From: Eutreptiella sp. 'Long Island Sound 2002'
Lineage: Eukaryota > Euglenozoa > Euglenophyceae > Eutreptiales > Eutreptiaceae
DNA length: 64,000 nucleotides
Reading direction: 5' to 3'
Assembly: GCA_964036045.1 (NCBI GenBank)
Contig: OZ038394.1
Coordinates: forward strand, 1-64,000
The notes beneath the pieces are model-generated. The model saw nothing but the letters and a program-made list of their open reading frames with translations. It made no database searches and had not been told where the DNA came from. Of the stretch, positions 45,011-54,330 are shown in pieces. Made by a program: the position numbers and the translations under genes. The stretch's first letter is position 1, and each line of letters opens with the position of its first letter.

Positions 45011-46796
45011 CGCGCAGGAGGCGGAGACCGCGGCGAGCCACGCCGCGGCCCCGGCCGCGGCCCCCGGCACGCCGCCGGCAAGGGGGGCAGCCCCGGCGCA
45101 GGAGCCGGACGCGTCGCCGAGGGCTGCCGCGGCCGCGCAGGAGAGCAAGCAGGGCGCAAGAGGGGTTGCGACGGACCCCGCACGGGCCGTGGGCGCCTCG
45201 CAGGCGGCCGCCGCGGCAGCAGGGAAGACCGAGGAGGATGTGCGAGAGTCTGCGGCCGCGGCCACGGGCGCCTCGTCGGCGGCCGCCACGGCAGCGAAGG
45301 AGAGTGCGGAGGGCGCGAGAGGGGCTGCGGCCCCCGGCACGCCGCGCAAGCGGGGGAAGAACCCCGCACGGGCCGCGGACGCCTCGCCGGCGGCCGCCGC
45401 AGCAGCAGCAGTGGGCAGGGAGAGCGCGAGGTACCGCGCCCACGCCAACCCCGCCCACACCCACACCAGCCCCCCCAAGCCGTACCCCCCGAAGCCCTTC
45501 CCCCCGGGGCGGGAGCGGCACGTCCGCCCCCCGACGCGCGAGCGCTCGCCGCCGGGCGTCACGCTGCCGCAACTGCAAAGGCAGCGGGACGCCCGGCGAG
45601 TGGTCCAGGAAGGGCGCAGCGGCGAGGGGGAGGGGAGCGGCGGACGGCGTGACAGGCAGGGGGCAGGGGAGGGGTCGGGGCACGGGAAGGGCGCGCGGGA
45701 GCGCGGGCAGGAGGCCCAGGTGCAGGGGACGGAGCGAGGGGTGGTGGGAGAGCGAGCGGGCCAGGGCGTGGTGGACGAGAGGCGGGACCCGCGACACGGG
45801 CAGGGGGTCGAGGAGGGGCCAGGGCACGGGAAGGGTGTCCAGGGGCGCGGGAAGGGTACCCAGGCGCAGGGGGCTGGACAAGGGGGGATGGGAGAGCGAG
45901 CGGGCCGGGGTGTGGGGGACGAGAGGCGGGACCCGCGACACGGGCACGGGACCAGAAAGGGGCCCAAGGGCAAGGGCAAGGGCAAGGGCAAGGGCCCCAA
46001 GGGACAGGGGGGACGGGGCACGGGAGCCCAGGGGGGAGGGCGGGGCGAGGGGAGGGGGGCAGAGGGCGGAGCACCCCCGCAGCCGGAAGTGCAGCCGGTG
46101 AGGTGCATCCCCCCCGGCATCCAACAGATGCCGGCACACCACACCTACCACCACCACCACCACCACCACCACCACCTCTACAACATCGACCCTGACGCCG
46201 GCGAGCTCATCCCCCCCCAACCCCCACGACACCAGCACCAGCAAGCCCCCCCCGCGCCGAGGGCGGAGCCGGCGCGGATGGCCTCGGCGGAGGGGGGACG
46301 GGGCGTGGCATCGGCGCCGCAGGTGCAGGAGCAGCGAGGGGGGCAGGCACAGGGGGCGGAGGAGAGCCGGCCGTGGAACGTGGACTGGGGCGCAGTCCCG
46401 GACCCGCTGGGGGGGGAGACCCTCCCCCTGGTGGGGGAAGTGTACGGGTGGTTGTGCTGGGCCAACCAGGGGACCTCCAGGAGGTCGCGGAACCGGCCCT
46501 TCGATGCCGTGCTCCTCCGGAGGGACGGAGGAAACCGAGAGGCACCCCCGGGGGGGTGGGCGGCACCAGAGGACCACGAGAGGGTCCTCAGGTCAGTGAT
46601 CCGGGCGGCGTGGCCCGACAGGGAGCCGACGTGGCCGGCCTTCCTGGAGGGGGGAGCGGTGCTCCGCATCACGGATGCGGACGCCAACAACTGGCTCCCC
46701 CGGGCTTTGCGTAGCGCCCTCGCCCACTGGCGCTACCGCCGGCACAACCCGCCGCCGCCGCAGCCCCAGCCCCCACACAAGCGGCGGCGCAAGTGA
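44775..46796 (+). CDS. LINE ORF4: low-complexity basic protein with SR-like, Ala-rich, Gly/Lys-rich and His-rich tracts
   Basis: About 673 residues if started at ATG 44775 (G at +4); upstream in-frame ATGs at 44712 and 44754 have weaker contexts. The N-terminus is SR-like (DDRHHRRSRSRSPVSS). There follow Ala-rich imperfect repeats (ASPRAAAAAQES-like units about 40 residues apart), Gly/Lys/Arg/Gln-rich repeats, and a run of ten His near 46150-46180. A compact C-terminal domain follows (VDWGAVPDPLGGETLPLVGEV... to ALAHWRYRRHN), ending KRRRK, a likely nuclear signal. The composition suggests an RNA-binding or condensate-forming protein, but that is inference. It shares the LINE's GC-rich codon use and ends at TGA. 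Confidence 0.6.
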   Translation: MADSDGSLGRDDRHHRRSRSRSPVSSQEWTGETLAEREERRLAEVAVVGPPPPAREPGPAETAAPAAQAASPAAPPRPDAQEAETAASHAAAPAAAPGTPPARGAAPAQEPDASPRAAAAAQESKQGARGVATDPARAVGASQAAAAAAGKTEEDVRESAAAATGASSAAATAAKESAEGARGAAAPGTPRKRGKNPARAADASPAAAAAAAVGRESARYRAHANPAHTHTSPPKPYPPKPFPPGRERHVRPPTRERSPPGVTLPQLQRQRDARRVVQEGRSGEGEGSGGRRDRQGAGEGSGHGKGARERGQEAQVQGTERGVVGERAGQGVVDERRDPRHGQGVEEGPGHGKGVQGRGKGTQAQGAGQGGMGERAGRGVGDERRDPRHGHGTRKGPKGKGKGKGKGPKGQGGRGTGAQGGGRGEGRGAEGGAPPQPEVQPVRCIPPGIQQMPAHHTYHHHHHHHHHLYNIDPDAGELIPPQPPRHQHQQAPPAPRAEPARMASAEGGRGVASAPQVQEQRGGQAQGAEESRPWNVDWGAVPDPLGGETLPLVGEVYGWLCWANQGTSRRSRNRPFDAVLLRRDGGNREAPPGGWAAPEDHERVLRSVIRAAWPDREPTWPAFLEGGAVLRITDADANNWLPRALRSALAHWRYRRHNPPPPQPQPPHKRRRK

Positions 46797-46934
46797 AGGC
46801 CCAGACGGCGGGCACGGGAGGGGGGGATTGGCCCCCTGACCCACGCCCCCCCCACGGTATGGCACGACGTGCGGGGACGCGCCGCCACCCGCGGGAGGGA
46901 GTGCGGAGGCGCCAAGCGCGGGGAGGAACCGGCT

Positions 46935-47977
46935 GCCCCGCAACCTGCTAACCACTGACCGCTAACCATCAACCACCCCCGGCCGGCCGGCGCCGCGCGG
47001 CAACGACCGGGGAGGTGAGGGCCCCGGCGAGGGCCTGCGCGGGCATCCAGCTCTCGATAGGGGGGGCGGGTGACGGGCGCGACCCCCTGGCCGATGGCTG
47101 GCCCCCGGGACCAGGGCCGCCATGCCGCCCCCGCCCCCCCCCCCCACGGCCGACGAGAGGCATCACCAGGGGGCCAAAGGGCCCCCCCCAACCCGCCCCC
47201 CCCCCCCCCGCACAGACCCGGGGGCGGGCGAGGGGGCGGCCCCCCCACCCCCCCCCCCCCCCCGCACCCACCGCAGCAGGGGCGCCACAGGCGCGGCCCT
47301 CCGCCCCCCCAGGGCCGGGGGGGCGCCCCCCCCTCAGGGGGAACGGCGGCTGGACCTGCTCCCGCGAACCCACACCGGCGTGCCGGGGCAACGCGCACGA
47401 CGGAGCAGGAAGGAGGCCGCGCCCCACATGACCCTCCCGTAACCACAGCCCGCTCCGAGGTGACGAAGGGAGGGTGTCAAGTCAGATGGGGCCCCCAGGG
47501 GGGCGGTCCACGGGCCGCCCCTCACCCCCCCCACCACGGGGCGGCACTTCAGCCCCGACCGCAAGCGCGCGCCGGAAGGGAGCGCACCGGCGACGCGGAG
47601 AGAGCCAGGAAGGAGTACCACAGGCCGCCGCCTGGAACGAGAGCAGAGAGGCCGCGGCGCGACACCCCCCCCCCCCCCCCCGCCCCCCCACCGGCCCGCC
47701 GGCCGCAGGGGCCCCGGCCCCCACCCCCCGAGGCTGAAGGGACGGACCCCCCCGCCCGAGAGGGGAGTCGGAGAGTGACCCGCCCCGACGCCCCAGCCGC
47801 CGGCTCCAATGGGGGCCGCGAAGAGCATGTGGGCCCACGCCTGCGCACCGGGACGCCGCGCAGATCGTGCCCAGAGAAGCCGGGTGGGCGCGAACCGGAA
47901 TGGTATGGGTGGCCACGCCCCCCATGGACAGCACGACGCCAAGGGACGCCCGCTTGGTTGCCTACCCGGGGAAAGCG
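46935..47977 (+). repeat. LINE 3' UTR direct repeat, copy 1
   Basis: About 1043 bp beginning GCCCCGCAAC and aligned along its length with 47978-48972. Shared landmarks include GCTAACCACTGACCGCT near the start, the C-rich block with GGGCCAAAGG-like text, ACCCACACCGGCGTGCC, and the GTGGCC...CCATGGACAGC block near the end. Confidence 0.85.
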
Positions 47978-48972
47978 GCCCCGCAACCCGCTAACCACTG
48001 ACCGCTGACCCTCACGACCACCCCCGGCCGGCCAGCGCCGCGCGGCAACGGCCGGGAAATGAGGGGCCCCAGGGAGGGACTGCGAGAGGATCTGGCACTC
48101 GGTAGAGGGGGGCGGGGGAAGGGCGCGACCCCCCTGGCCGATGGCTGGCCCCCGGGGCTGGGACCGCCAAGCCGCCCTCCCCCCCCCCCTTTTTTGGCCG
48201 ACAGGGGGCATCGCCAGGGAACCGAAGGACCCCCCCCACTCCCCCCCCCCCCCCCCTCCCACACAGGCCCGAGAGCGAGCGGGGTGGCGCCCCCCCCTCC
48301 CCCCCCCCCCCGCACCCACCCCAGCTGGGGAGCCACAGGCGCGGCCCTCCGCCCCCCCAGGGCCGGGGGGGGCGCCCCCACCCACAGGAGGAACGGCGAC
48401 ACGGTAAGGGCAGCGGCGGCTGGACCTGCCCCCACGAACCCACACCGGCGTGCCGGAGCAACGCGCACAACGGAACACGAAGGAGGCCGCGCCCCACATG
48501 ACCCTCCCGTGACCACAGCCCACTCCGAGGGGACAGAGGGGGGGTTTGCAGGTCAGCCGGGGCCCCCAGGGGAGCGGTCCACGGGCCGCCCCTCACCCCC
48601 CCCCGCCCCGGGGCGGCACTTCAGCCCCGACCGCACGCGCGCGCCGGAGGGGAGGGCCAGAAAGGGGTACCGCAGGCCGCCGCCCGGAACGAGAGCGGGG
48701 AGGCCGCAGCGCGACACCCCCCCCGAGGCAAGGGGAATGGACCCCCCCCACCCGAGAGGGGGGCCGGAGTGTGACCCGCCCCCCCGCTCCGGCCGACGGC
48801 CCACACGGGGGCCGCGAAGAACAAGCGGGCCCACGCCTGCGCACCGGGACGCCGCACGGATCGTACCCGCAGAGGCTGGGTGAACACGAACCGGAGTGGT
48901 ATGGGGGGCCACGCCCCCCATGGACAGCGCAACGCCAGTGACCCCCGCTTTGTTGCCTGCCCAGGGAAGGCA
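47978..48972 (+). repeat. LINE 3' UTR direct repeat, copy 2
   Basis: The second unit, about 995 bp, diverged from copy 1 by substitutions and small indels, mostly in homopolymer runs. No third copy follows. Confidence 0.85.
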
Positions 48973-49229
48973 GAGGGACGGAAAGAGGCAGAGCGACCCC
49001 CCGCCCTACAGTCAGTCGGCGACCCGGTGGTGCTACTGCCCGCCTCTTACCCCTGTGCACGTCAGTCGGCGATCCAACGCACCCCACCCAGCCCCCTCCC
49101 CTGTCCCGACCCCGTGCGCATGGACTGAGGCCTCCCGGCACGCGCAACACGCTTCACGGCGCACAGCCCCACCCACAGGACAGGATTCATAGCCGACGAC
49201 ACCCCTCAGTGGCGTAAGAGACTCCCGCG

Positions 49230-49290
49230 GCCCAGTAGTGAGAGCGTCGGTCTTCAATCGTCCAGTGCGGGGGTTCGATCCCGGGCGTTG
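49230..49290 (+). promoter_or_regulatory. tRNA-like A/B-box motif in the LINE 3' UTR
   Basis: CCAGTAGTGAGAGCG (49232-49246) resembles a D-arm/A box and GGTTCGATCCC (49272-49282) matches the B-box consensus at tRNA-like spacing. The T-stem forms only partly and no acceptor or anticodon stem is convincing, so this is not a tRNA gene. It may be a decayed Pol III promoter or chance. Confidence 0.2.
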
Positions 49291-49519
49291 GTGTTCCTGG
49301 GATCCCTGCACGTAGAGCTCTCTAGTTGGCGACGCGGGAACCACCCCCCCCTCCAGCAACTCGCGCCACCACCGATACCGGTGGATCGGGTGGAGGTCTC
49401 GTTCGTTTTACCCCCCACCCAAGAAAAACAAAAGACATGGGAACCACCCACCCCTGCAGCAGTGCGCACCGTCACCTGTACTCAAACAGGTCGATGGGAG
49501 GCCTCGCCCGGTATTCGAA

Positions 49520-49545
49520 GGGATCGGTGGGAGACCATCGATCCC
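49520..49545 (+). ncRNA. 11-bp RNA hairpin with GAGA (GNRA) tetraloop
   Basis: GGGATCGGTGG (49520-49530), GAGA (49531-49534) and CCATCGATCCC (49535-49545) form an 11-bp stem with one G-U wobble capped by a GNRA tetraloop. It lies about 1.3 kb from the LINE 3' end. Structured 3' UTR elements are recognised by the RT of several LINEs during target-primed reverse transcription, so it may be a recognition or stability element. Confidence 0.55.
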
Positions 49546-50840
49546 GGGGTTCGAACCAGCTCCTGCGCGGCGCGCGCCTGGCGCGCTGCCTCCGGGGCGG
49601 CTGCCTCCAGAGATACACCGGCACCCGGGTCACAGAACAAACGCGCCCGCAACCCCCTCCCCCTGTACTAAGAGTAAGCCCGCGGTAGGGCTGCCCAGCT
49701 GGGCCATGAACCGGGACATTGGAGCACCACTCCAGCCACGGTCACCCCAACCCCCCCACGCATCCCGCAGGGCGAAGCTCCGTGCGCATCAGGCTCGTCA
49801 AGAGAATCCGGCGGGCCGGCGCGTGGACACCAAGACGACACCTCTCTCCCCCCCCGCGGGAACAGAGCGGGGCCCCCACAACCGCACGCCCGCAACGCAG
49901 ACCCCGACAGCCCACATAGTGGACGGGCAGAAGAGGGAAGAGGAACGCCCCACGCCCCACGCGATGAACGAAGGCACCCCCCCGGGGACGCCCAGCCGCC
50001 GCCCCCGCAACCCCAAGCCAAGTAGGGGGGAACCGGGACCGGACCGCCCCCCCCCAAGCACGCCAGACGGAGCACGGGACCGGGGCAGGACACGCTGAGG
50101 GGCACGGACCACATGGAACGGCCCTACCAGCGCCCAGTGCCGGGAACACGCGAGATGCGCGCGCCACACCACCCAGCGGGGAGCGGACACCGCGAGAGCG
50201 CGAGCGCACACACACGAAAAGGACACGCGGGGACCACCAGAAGGGCAACCGGACCGAGCGCGCGGAACGCACAGACCACATGGAATGGCGTACCAGCGAG
50301 CGAGGATAAGGGACACCCGGACGGGACGGCCCGCCACACGCAACGCGGGATACGCGGGGCGGGAAGGGGGAAGAAGGGGAAACACAACACCAGGTACCGG
50401 CCCGGACCCCCCCGAACCGGCCGCGAGCGCCGCGCACACACAGACGGGACACTGCACCCGCCAAGGCAGTAGTGGCGCACAGCGCCACGCCCCAACCCCT
50501 AGGCTAGGCAGCCACCGCGCCAGCCCAAGGGGGTCCCACTGGCGACAAGCCAGTAGCACGGGCCCGGCGGCGCCGGTGCCCCGGGCGACCACGCATTAGG
50601 GGAGCGACGCAGTGGGTAAGCGCCCGCGGCCACGGCTGCGAATTGATGCACTGACCGGGGAGTGGCGAAACGGGGACGCCGGGGAAGGACGGGGCTCCGA
50701 GCTCTGTGAACCCGGGGGACTCCGCCACCAGGCAGGAGGTGCGTCTTGGAGGGCCCCCCACTAGGACCCGGTGGGGAGGATATCACCTGGCCCGACCAGG
50801 TGGCCCCCCGGGGCCGAAAAGCGTCTAGTACCCGCAAAAT

Positions 50841-50861
50841 CAAACCTCAAACCTCAAACCT
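50841..50861 (+). repeat. LINE 3' tail, (CAAACCT)3
   Basis: Three exact CAAACCT heptamers directly precede the right target-site duplication. Short tandem repeats instead of poly(A) end several LINE clades (for example CR1 and I) and arise during the start of reverse transcription. This fixes the 3' end and the plus orientation of the insertion. Confidence 0.85.
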
Positions 50862-50878
50862 CATATGTAGCACTGGTT
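50862..50878 (+). repeat. Target-site duplication, right copy
   Basis: An exact match to 26994-27010. After it, the gypsy A2 sequence continues (TCCCAACAGAGG...), in agreement with the uninterrupted copy A3. Confidence 0.93.
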
Positions 50879-52070
50879 TCCCAACAGAGGAAGCTGGTTC
50901 AGAGGTTGACTCTAGATCTACCTCCTCTAGCAACAGCTGGGCCAGGAAAGCACTATGTTTTAGGTCAACACAGCTGGGATCAACAGAGGGAATAGTGCTG
51001 GCGATCTCAGACAGTTGGTCGTCAGCATCCTCTTTTACAGCTGCAGGTTCCAGATAGTCATCAGGAGAGTCACACCCTGTAAGTGTGGCAGATAGGTGCT
51101 CAGGAGATCGATTTTTGAGATCATAAAGGGTCAGGCCACGATTTTCGGCCATGACCTCTTTTAGTAGCACCTGGTCCAGGTCACACAGGGGTACAGGATT
51201 GAGAGATCCATCGATGATGGACAGGAAACTGGCCCACTCAGGGGCCTGCATAGCTGTGTCTGAGTCCTCAGGCACATAGATGGGGCCGTCGGGGAGTTGC
51301 ACTCTTCCCACGGTCATTCGGTCAAGCATACGGCGCCAGTAAGCATGTGCACCAGAGCAACCCCAGTCAGGGGTGCACATAACAACCCTTCCTCCCTCAT
51401 AAGCGATCTTGGTTAGAACCTTCGCGAGCAGGGAGAAGGGAGGGTTAGCATACGCTAGGCCCATTGCTTTCCAGAAGAAACGGAAAGCATTCTTCATTTG
51501 TTTCGAGCAGTACAACTGCATGATGTGCTGTTGTTGGCTCGCAAACAATTCCACCTGGATCTCATCCAGGTTTACCTGAAGGGCCGCCAGTCCATTTTCA
51601 AGAACGTGACGGGCCAGTTGGTAGTTTTCAGTACGATAGCTCGTCTTGGCTGCGTAGCGCAGCCCAGACTCTTTTCGTCCTGACAGCTCCAAAGGAACGG
51701 AGAATAGCCCACTGCCAAAGTCGCAGTGCAAAGAGTAAGGACGCCGTAGGGACAGCATTTTTACCTGGGGGTTTCTTCGTAGAAAGTCGGTGCCAATGAC
51801 GATGTCAAAGGCGTCAGTGTCCAACACTCTGCAGTGTTGGGTCATGGTTTTGTCGCCCAGACATATGGTCACATCGACCCCCCCCAAGGAATGGATGGTA
51901 CGCCCATCCCCTACTCTTATGGCCACGGTCTTAGTTTTCCTGTACGTTTTAAGCAGGCGCCGGGCCACTATGGAAAGTGTTGCACCGGTATCAAGCACCG
52001 CTCGAAAAACCTGATCCCCGATTTTCACGAGGATCCAGAAAACCAAGTCCTCCTCTTCGGAGCCGCCCCC
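50862..52070 (-). pseudogene. pol: Pol N-terminal part: aspartic protease plus N6-adenine-methyltransferase-like domain (A2)
   Basis: Directly after the UAG at 52071, the same frame gives an aspartic protease with the LDTGAT active site and the DFLRRNP flap-side segment; it would cut Gag-Pol. About 130 residues further comes ELFASQQQHIMQLY, then YANPPFSLLAKVLTKIAYEGGR (given here as a 22-residue region at about 51405-51455, key residues NPPF) and MCTPDWG. NPPF is the catalytic motif IV of N6-adenine methyltransferases, and a similar block occurs in DIRS-type retroelements. Its place between protease and RT is unusual for gypsy. An acidic linker follows up to the LINE insertion, which cuts pol in two. 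Confidence 0.82.
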
Positions 52071-52073
52071 CTA
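52071..52073 (-). promoter_or_regulatory. Conserved UAG between gag and pol (readthrough candidate, A2)
   Basis: The codons run GAA TAG GGG GGC GGC, with gag and pol in the same frame on either side. The same stop and context occur in A3 (60597-60599), although the two copies differ elsewhere. Murine-leukaemia-type retroviruses express Pol by UAG readthrough in a comparable UAG-GGN setting. Confidence 0.6.
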
Positions 52074-54248
52074 TTCCTCATCAGGGAATGTCACATCCAC
52101 CCCTGCAGCCATGAGGGACTTGGCCATCCAGGCCAAGCGCCTCTTCTTGGAATTATTCCCCTCAGGGGTAGCGTTATCCCCTCGGGGGCGTTTCTTGGGG
52201 TCACCTGTGGGAGAGGGTGTAGCAGCAGGAGTGGGTGTTGCAACGGGCGCTGATGAGCGCCTCTGGGGGTTAGGGGGTCCAGTTTTGCCACCCCCTTTGC
52301 CACCTCCTTTACCAACTTTATCCCTGTTCGGGGGATTTCTGGCGGGCGTCTGTGTCTTCTGGCGCTCCGCCTCCTGGCGCTTGAGTTTGTCACTCTCGCG
52401 TTTCTTGATGTGGCATTCGTCCTCGTAATGACGGCGTTTGCCACAGTAACCACAGGTGATGGTACACCTGAAATGGTCCTGATGGGTCACCTGTTTCCCA
52501 TCTTTGGTGTGCTGCTGACGTTTCATCTGCAGCATACAGCCACTGCGGAGATCGCAGTCAGAGGCATGACAAGGTCCCCCCTTGTCATTCACAGGTCTGC
52601 AGTAGAACAGGGGGGGTGTGCCTGCATCAGGTTGAACCTCGTTCATGGCACGTAGGTTGCCCCTCCCTTTACCACCTCCCTAGTTGGTGTTAGTGGAATT
52701 TTTATGCCCCTTCCCTTCGCCACGTCGGGGGGTAGGGGTACCACCTCGTCCCAAATGCTTCTTGAGGAATTTCTCCATGTCGGAGTCATTCTCTCTCTCA
52801 AGAGCTAGCTCAATCAAGAGATCCACCAGTGCATCGTACGAGTGGGTCCTGCTCTTCCTCTCAGAGGTGGAGCGGCAATCATCCCACGTACGCTGGGGGA
52901 TCTTACTCATGAGCCACAGGTGGGGCTCAGTGGCTCCGTAGGAGCCCACGTTCATCCTCGAAAATAAGTACTCCAAGTCGCACACATACTCAGAAATTCG
53001 CGCAGCGGATGGAAACTCCGGGAGCATAGGTAGCTCCTCGATCTGTGTGCGTACGCGGAGGTCAGTCTCATAGACTGGGAATGTTTTCTCTAACCTCAGG
53101 AGTTCCTCTGCCCAGGTAGAACAGGTTTTCACAATCTGTTTGACCTGATTTTGCAAAAATTTCTTTTTGCATGAGCGTTTTAGCAGTGAACATTTGGTGG
53201 CCACATCCACATGGGATTGGCCAGTCAACAAAAGGAATTCGGCAAATTCTTCTGCCCATTCAGGCAGATTTTTGGGGTCGAACTCCGGCAGTTCCAGCTG
53301 GATGTTCGCCTGGGCAATTGGTCTGCCCGTCTTCCCACCCCCCGGAGTTAGGCCTGAAGGCGACACGCCGGCAAGAGGGGCCAGGGCTGACAGCCCTCTT
53401 CTCTCACTCTCTGTGACAGGCACGTCCTGTAGATCAGCCATAGGCACAGTCCTGGCAAGGGGGTGAAAGGGGCTGGGGCAGGTGACCTTAGGCAACAGCC
53501 TTGAGACCCTTGATCTCTTGAGATCCTCGGCCAGGGTACTCAGTCCTGGAGAGAGAGAGGGCAACTCTGGCTTGGGTAAGGGTTCTGCAATACCCAGTTT
53601 AGCCTTAATGGCCTCCGATAAGGCCGTCACATCTGGATCTTCTGATCCAGACAGGAGTTTGGCCAACAGCTCGGCCGTATGATCCAGGGCACCATAGGTT
53701 GGCCTTGGATGATGTTGTTCTTCGACTCGAGTAGGGCCCACTTCGGGAGCCCTTGGGGTTGGATACTCAGGTCTTAGTCGTCTTGGCAGGGATGCAGTGG
53801 GAGGAGGACCAGAGTGTGCGTAGGACCCTAGATCTGTACGTGGTCTGGATCCATGTACAGCCAATGGCTCCTCTCCATCTTCCCCACGGATGGATTTATA
53901 GTACTCCTCATGCATGATGTACTCATCCATCTTCTTCTTCAGCTCCTCATAATCCACAGGTCCTTCAATGGCAGTTGAGGATGAAGCTAGACAATTGGAT
54001 CTTGATACTGAAGCAGCCACACGTCTGTGGAGGTGACTGAAGCTGTCTCCACCGTGTGCTGCTAAGGCCTCGGTGGTAAGGCCTTTATTCTCTTCCGCCC
54101 TTCTACGTTCTGGATCTCCTTGGGACCCAGATGCGCCACTGAGATGATGTGGAGCTCGGTAAGGTGGTTCACTCATTGGGTGGGCCATGCTGCCCATTTG
54201 CACTTGGACAGTTCGGATGGGCCAGGTCCTGACGCTTGGCGTGGACAT
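52074..54248 (-). pseudogene. gag: Family A Gag with CCHC nucleocapsid (A2)
   Basis: From ATG at 54248, about 520 residues cover a variable N-terminal half and a capsid-like part (LELPEFDPKNLPEWAEEF, then KCSLLKRSCKKKF and EYVCDLEYLFSRM). A TAG at 52680-52682 interrupts the frame. The same frame then continues with a Cys-rich stretch and a CCHC zinc knuckle (CGYCGKRRHYEDEC), a Gly/Lys-rich segment and the end FPDEE. Copy A3 has CAG at the place of the 52680 stop, so Gag-NC was a single protein and this stop is private. Gag packages the element RNA into particles. Confidence 0.85.
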
Positions 54249-54330
54249 TGTGAACTTGTTGTTGAGCTTTTGTGCTGCACTTCTTCTCAGGGTCGGTTCA
54301 AAAGGTCACAAGGGACTGTCTCTGCTACCG

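Larger units (their letters stand above)
27011..50861 (+). mobile_element. Giant GC-rich non-LTR retrotransposon (LINE), 23.85 kb
   Basis: The insertion is bounded by a 17-bp target-site duplication and lies within the pol gene of gypsy copy A2. All its convincing ORFs are on the plus strand: ORF1 (zinc fingers), ORF2 (AP-type endonuclease, RT, RNase H, zinc fingers) and two more ORFs. It ends in (CAAACCT)3 just before the right duplication. There are no LTRs or terminal inverted repeats, and the duplication length fits target-primed reverse transcription. The composition is far more GC-rich, with GC-ending codons, than the surrounding gypsy DNA. The combination of AP endonuclease, RT and RNase H recalls I, Tad or L1-type clades; the size is far beyond the usual 4-8 kb for LINEs. 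Confidence 0.85.
46797..50861 (+). other. LINE 3' untranslated region
   Basis: About 4 kb with no supportable gene. It holds two 1.04-kb direct repeats, many C homopolymers, two B-box-like motifs (49272-49282 and about 49548-49557), a strong GNRA-capped hairpin, a short copy of the 5' monomer core at 49970-49993, and a heptamer tail. ORFs predicted on both strands are proline-, arginine- and glycine-rich shadows of GC-rich repeats. Confidence 0.65.

Noticed and set aside
31426-46577. Long minus-strand and alternate-frame ORFs across the LINE genes
   Set aside because: GC-rich DNA with few stop codons gives open shadow frames; the plus-strand frames with endonuclease, RT and RNase H motifs explain the region.
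46797-50488. Proline-, arginine- and alanine-rich ORFs in the LINE 3' UTR
   Set aside because: They lie across direct repeats and C homopolymers, differ between the two repeat copies, and show no recognisable domain.
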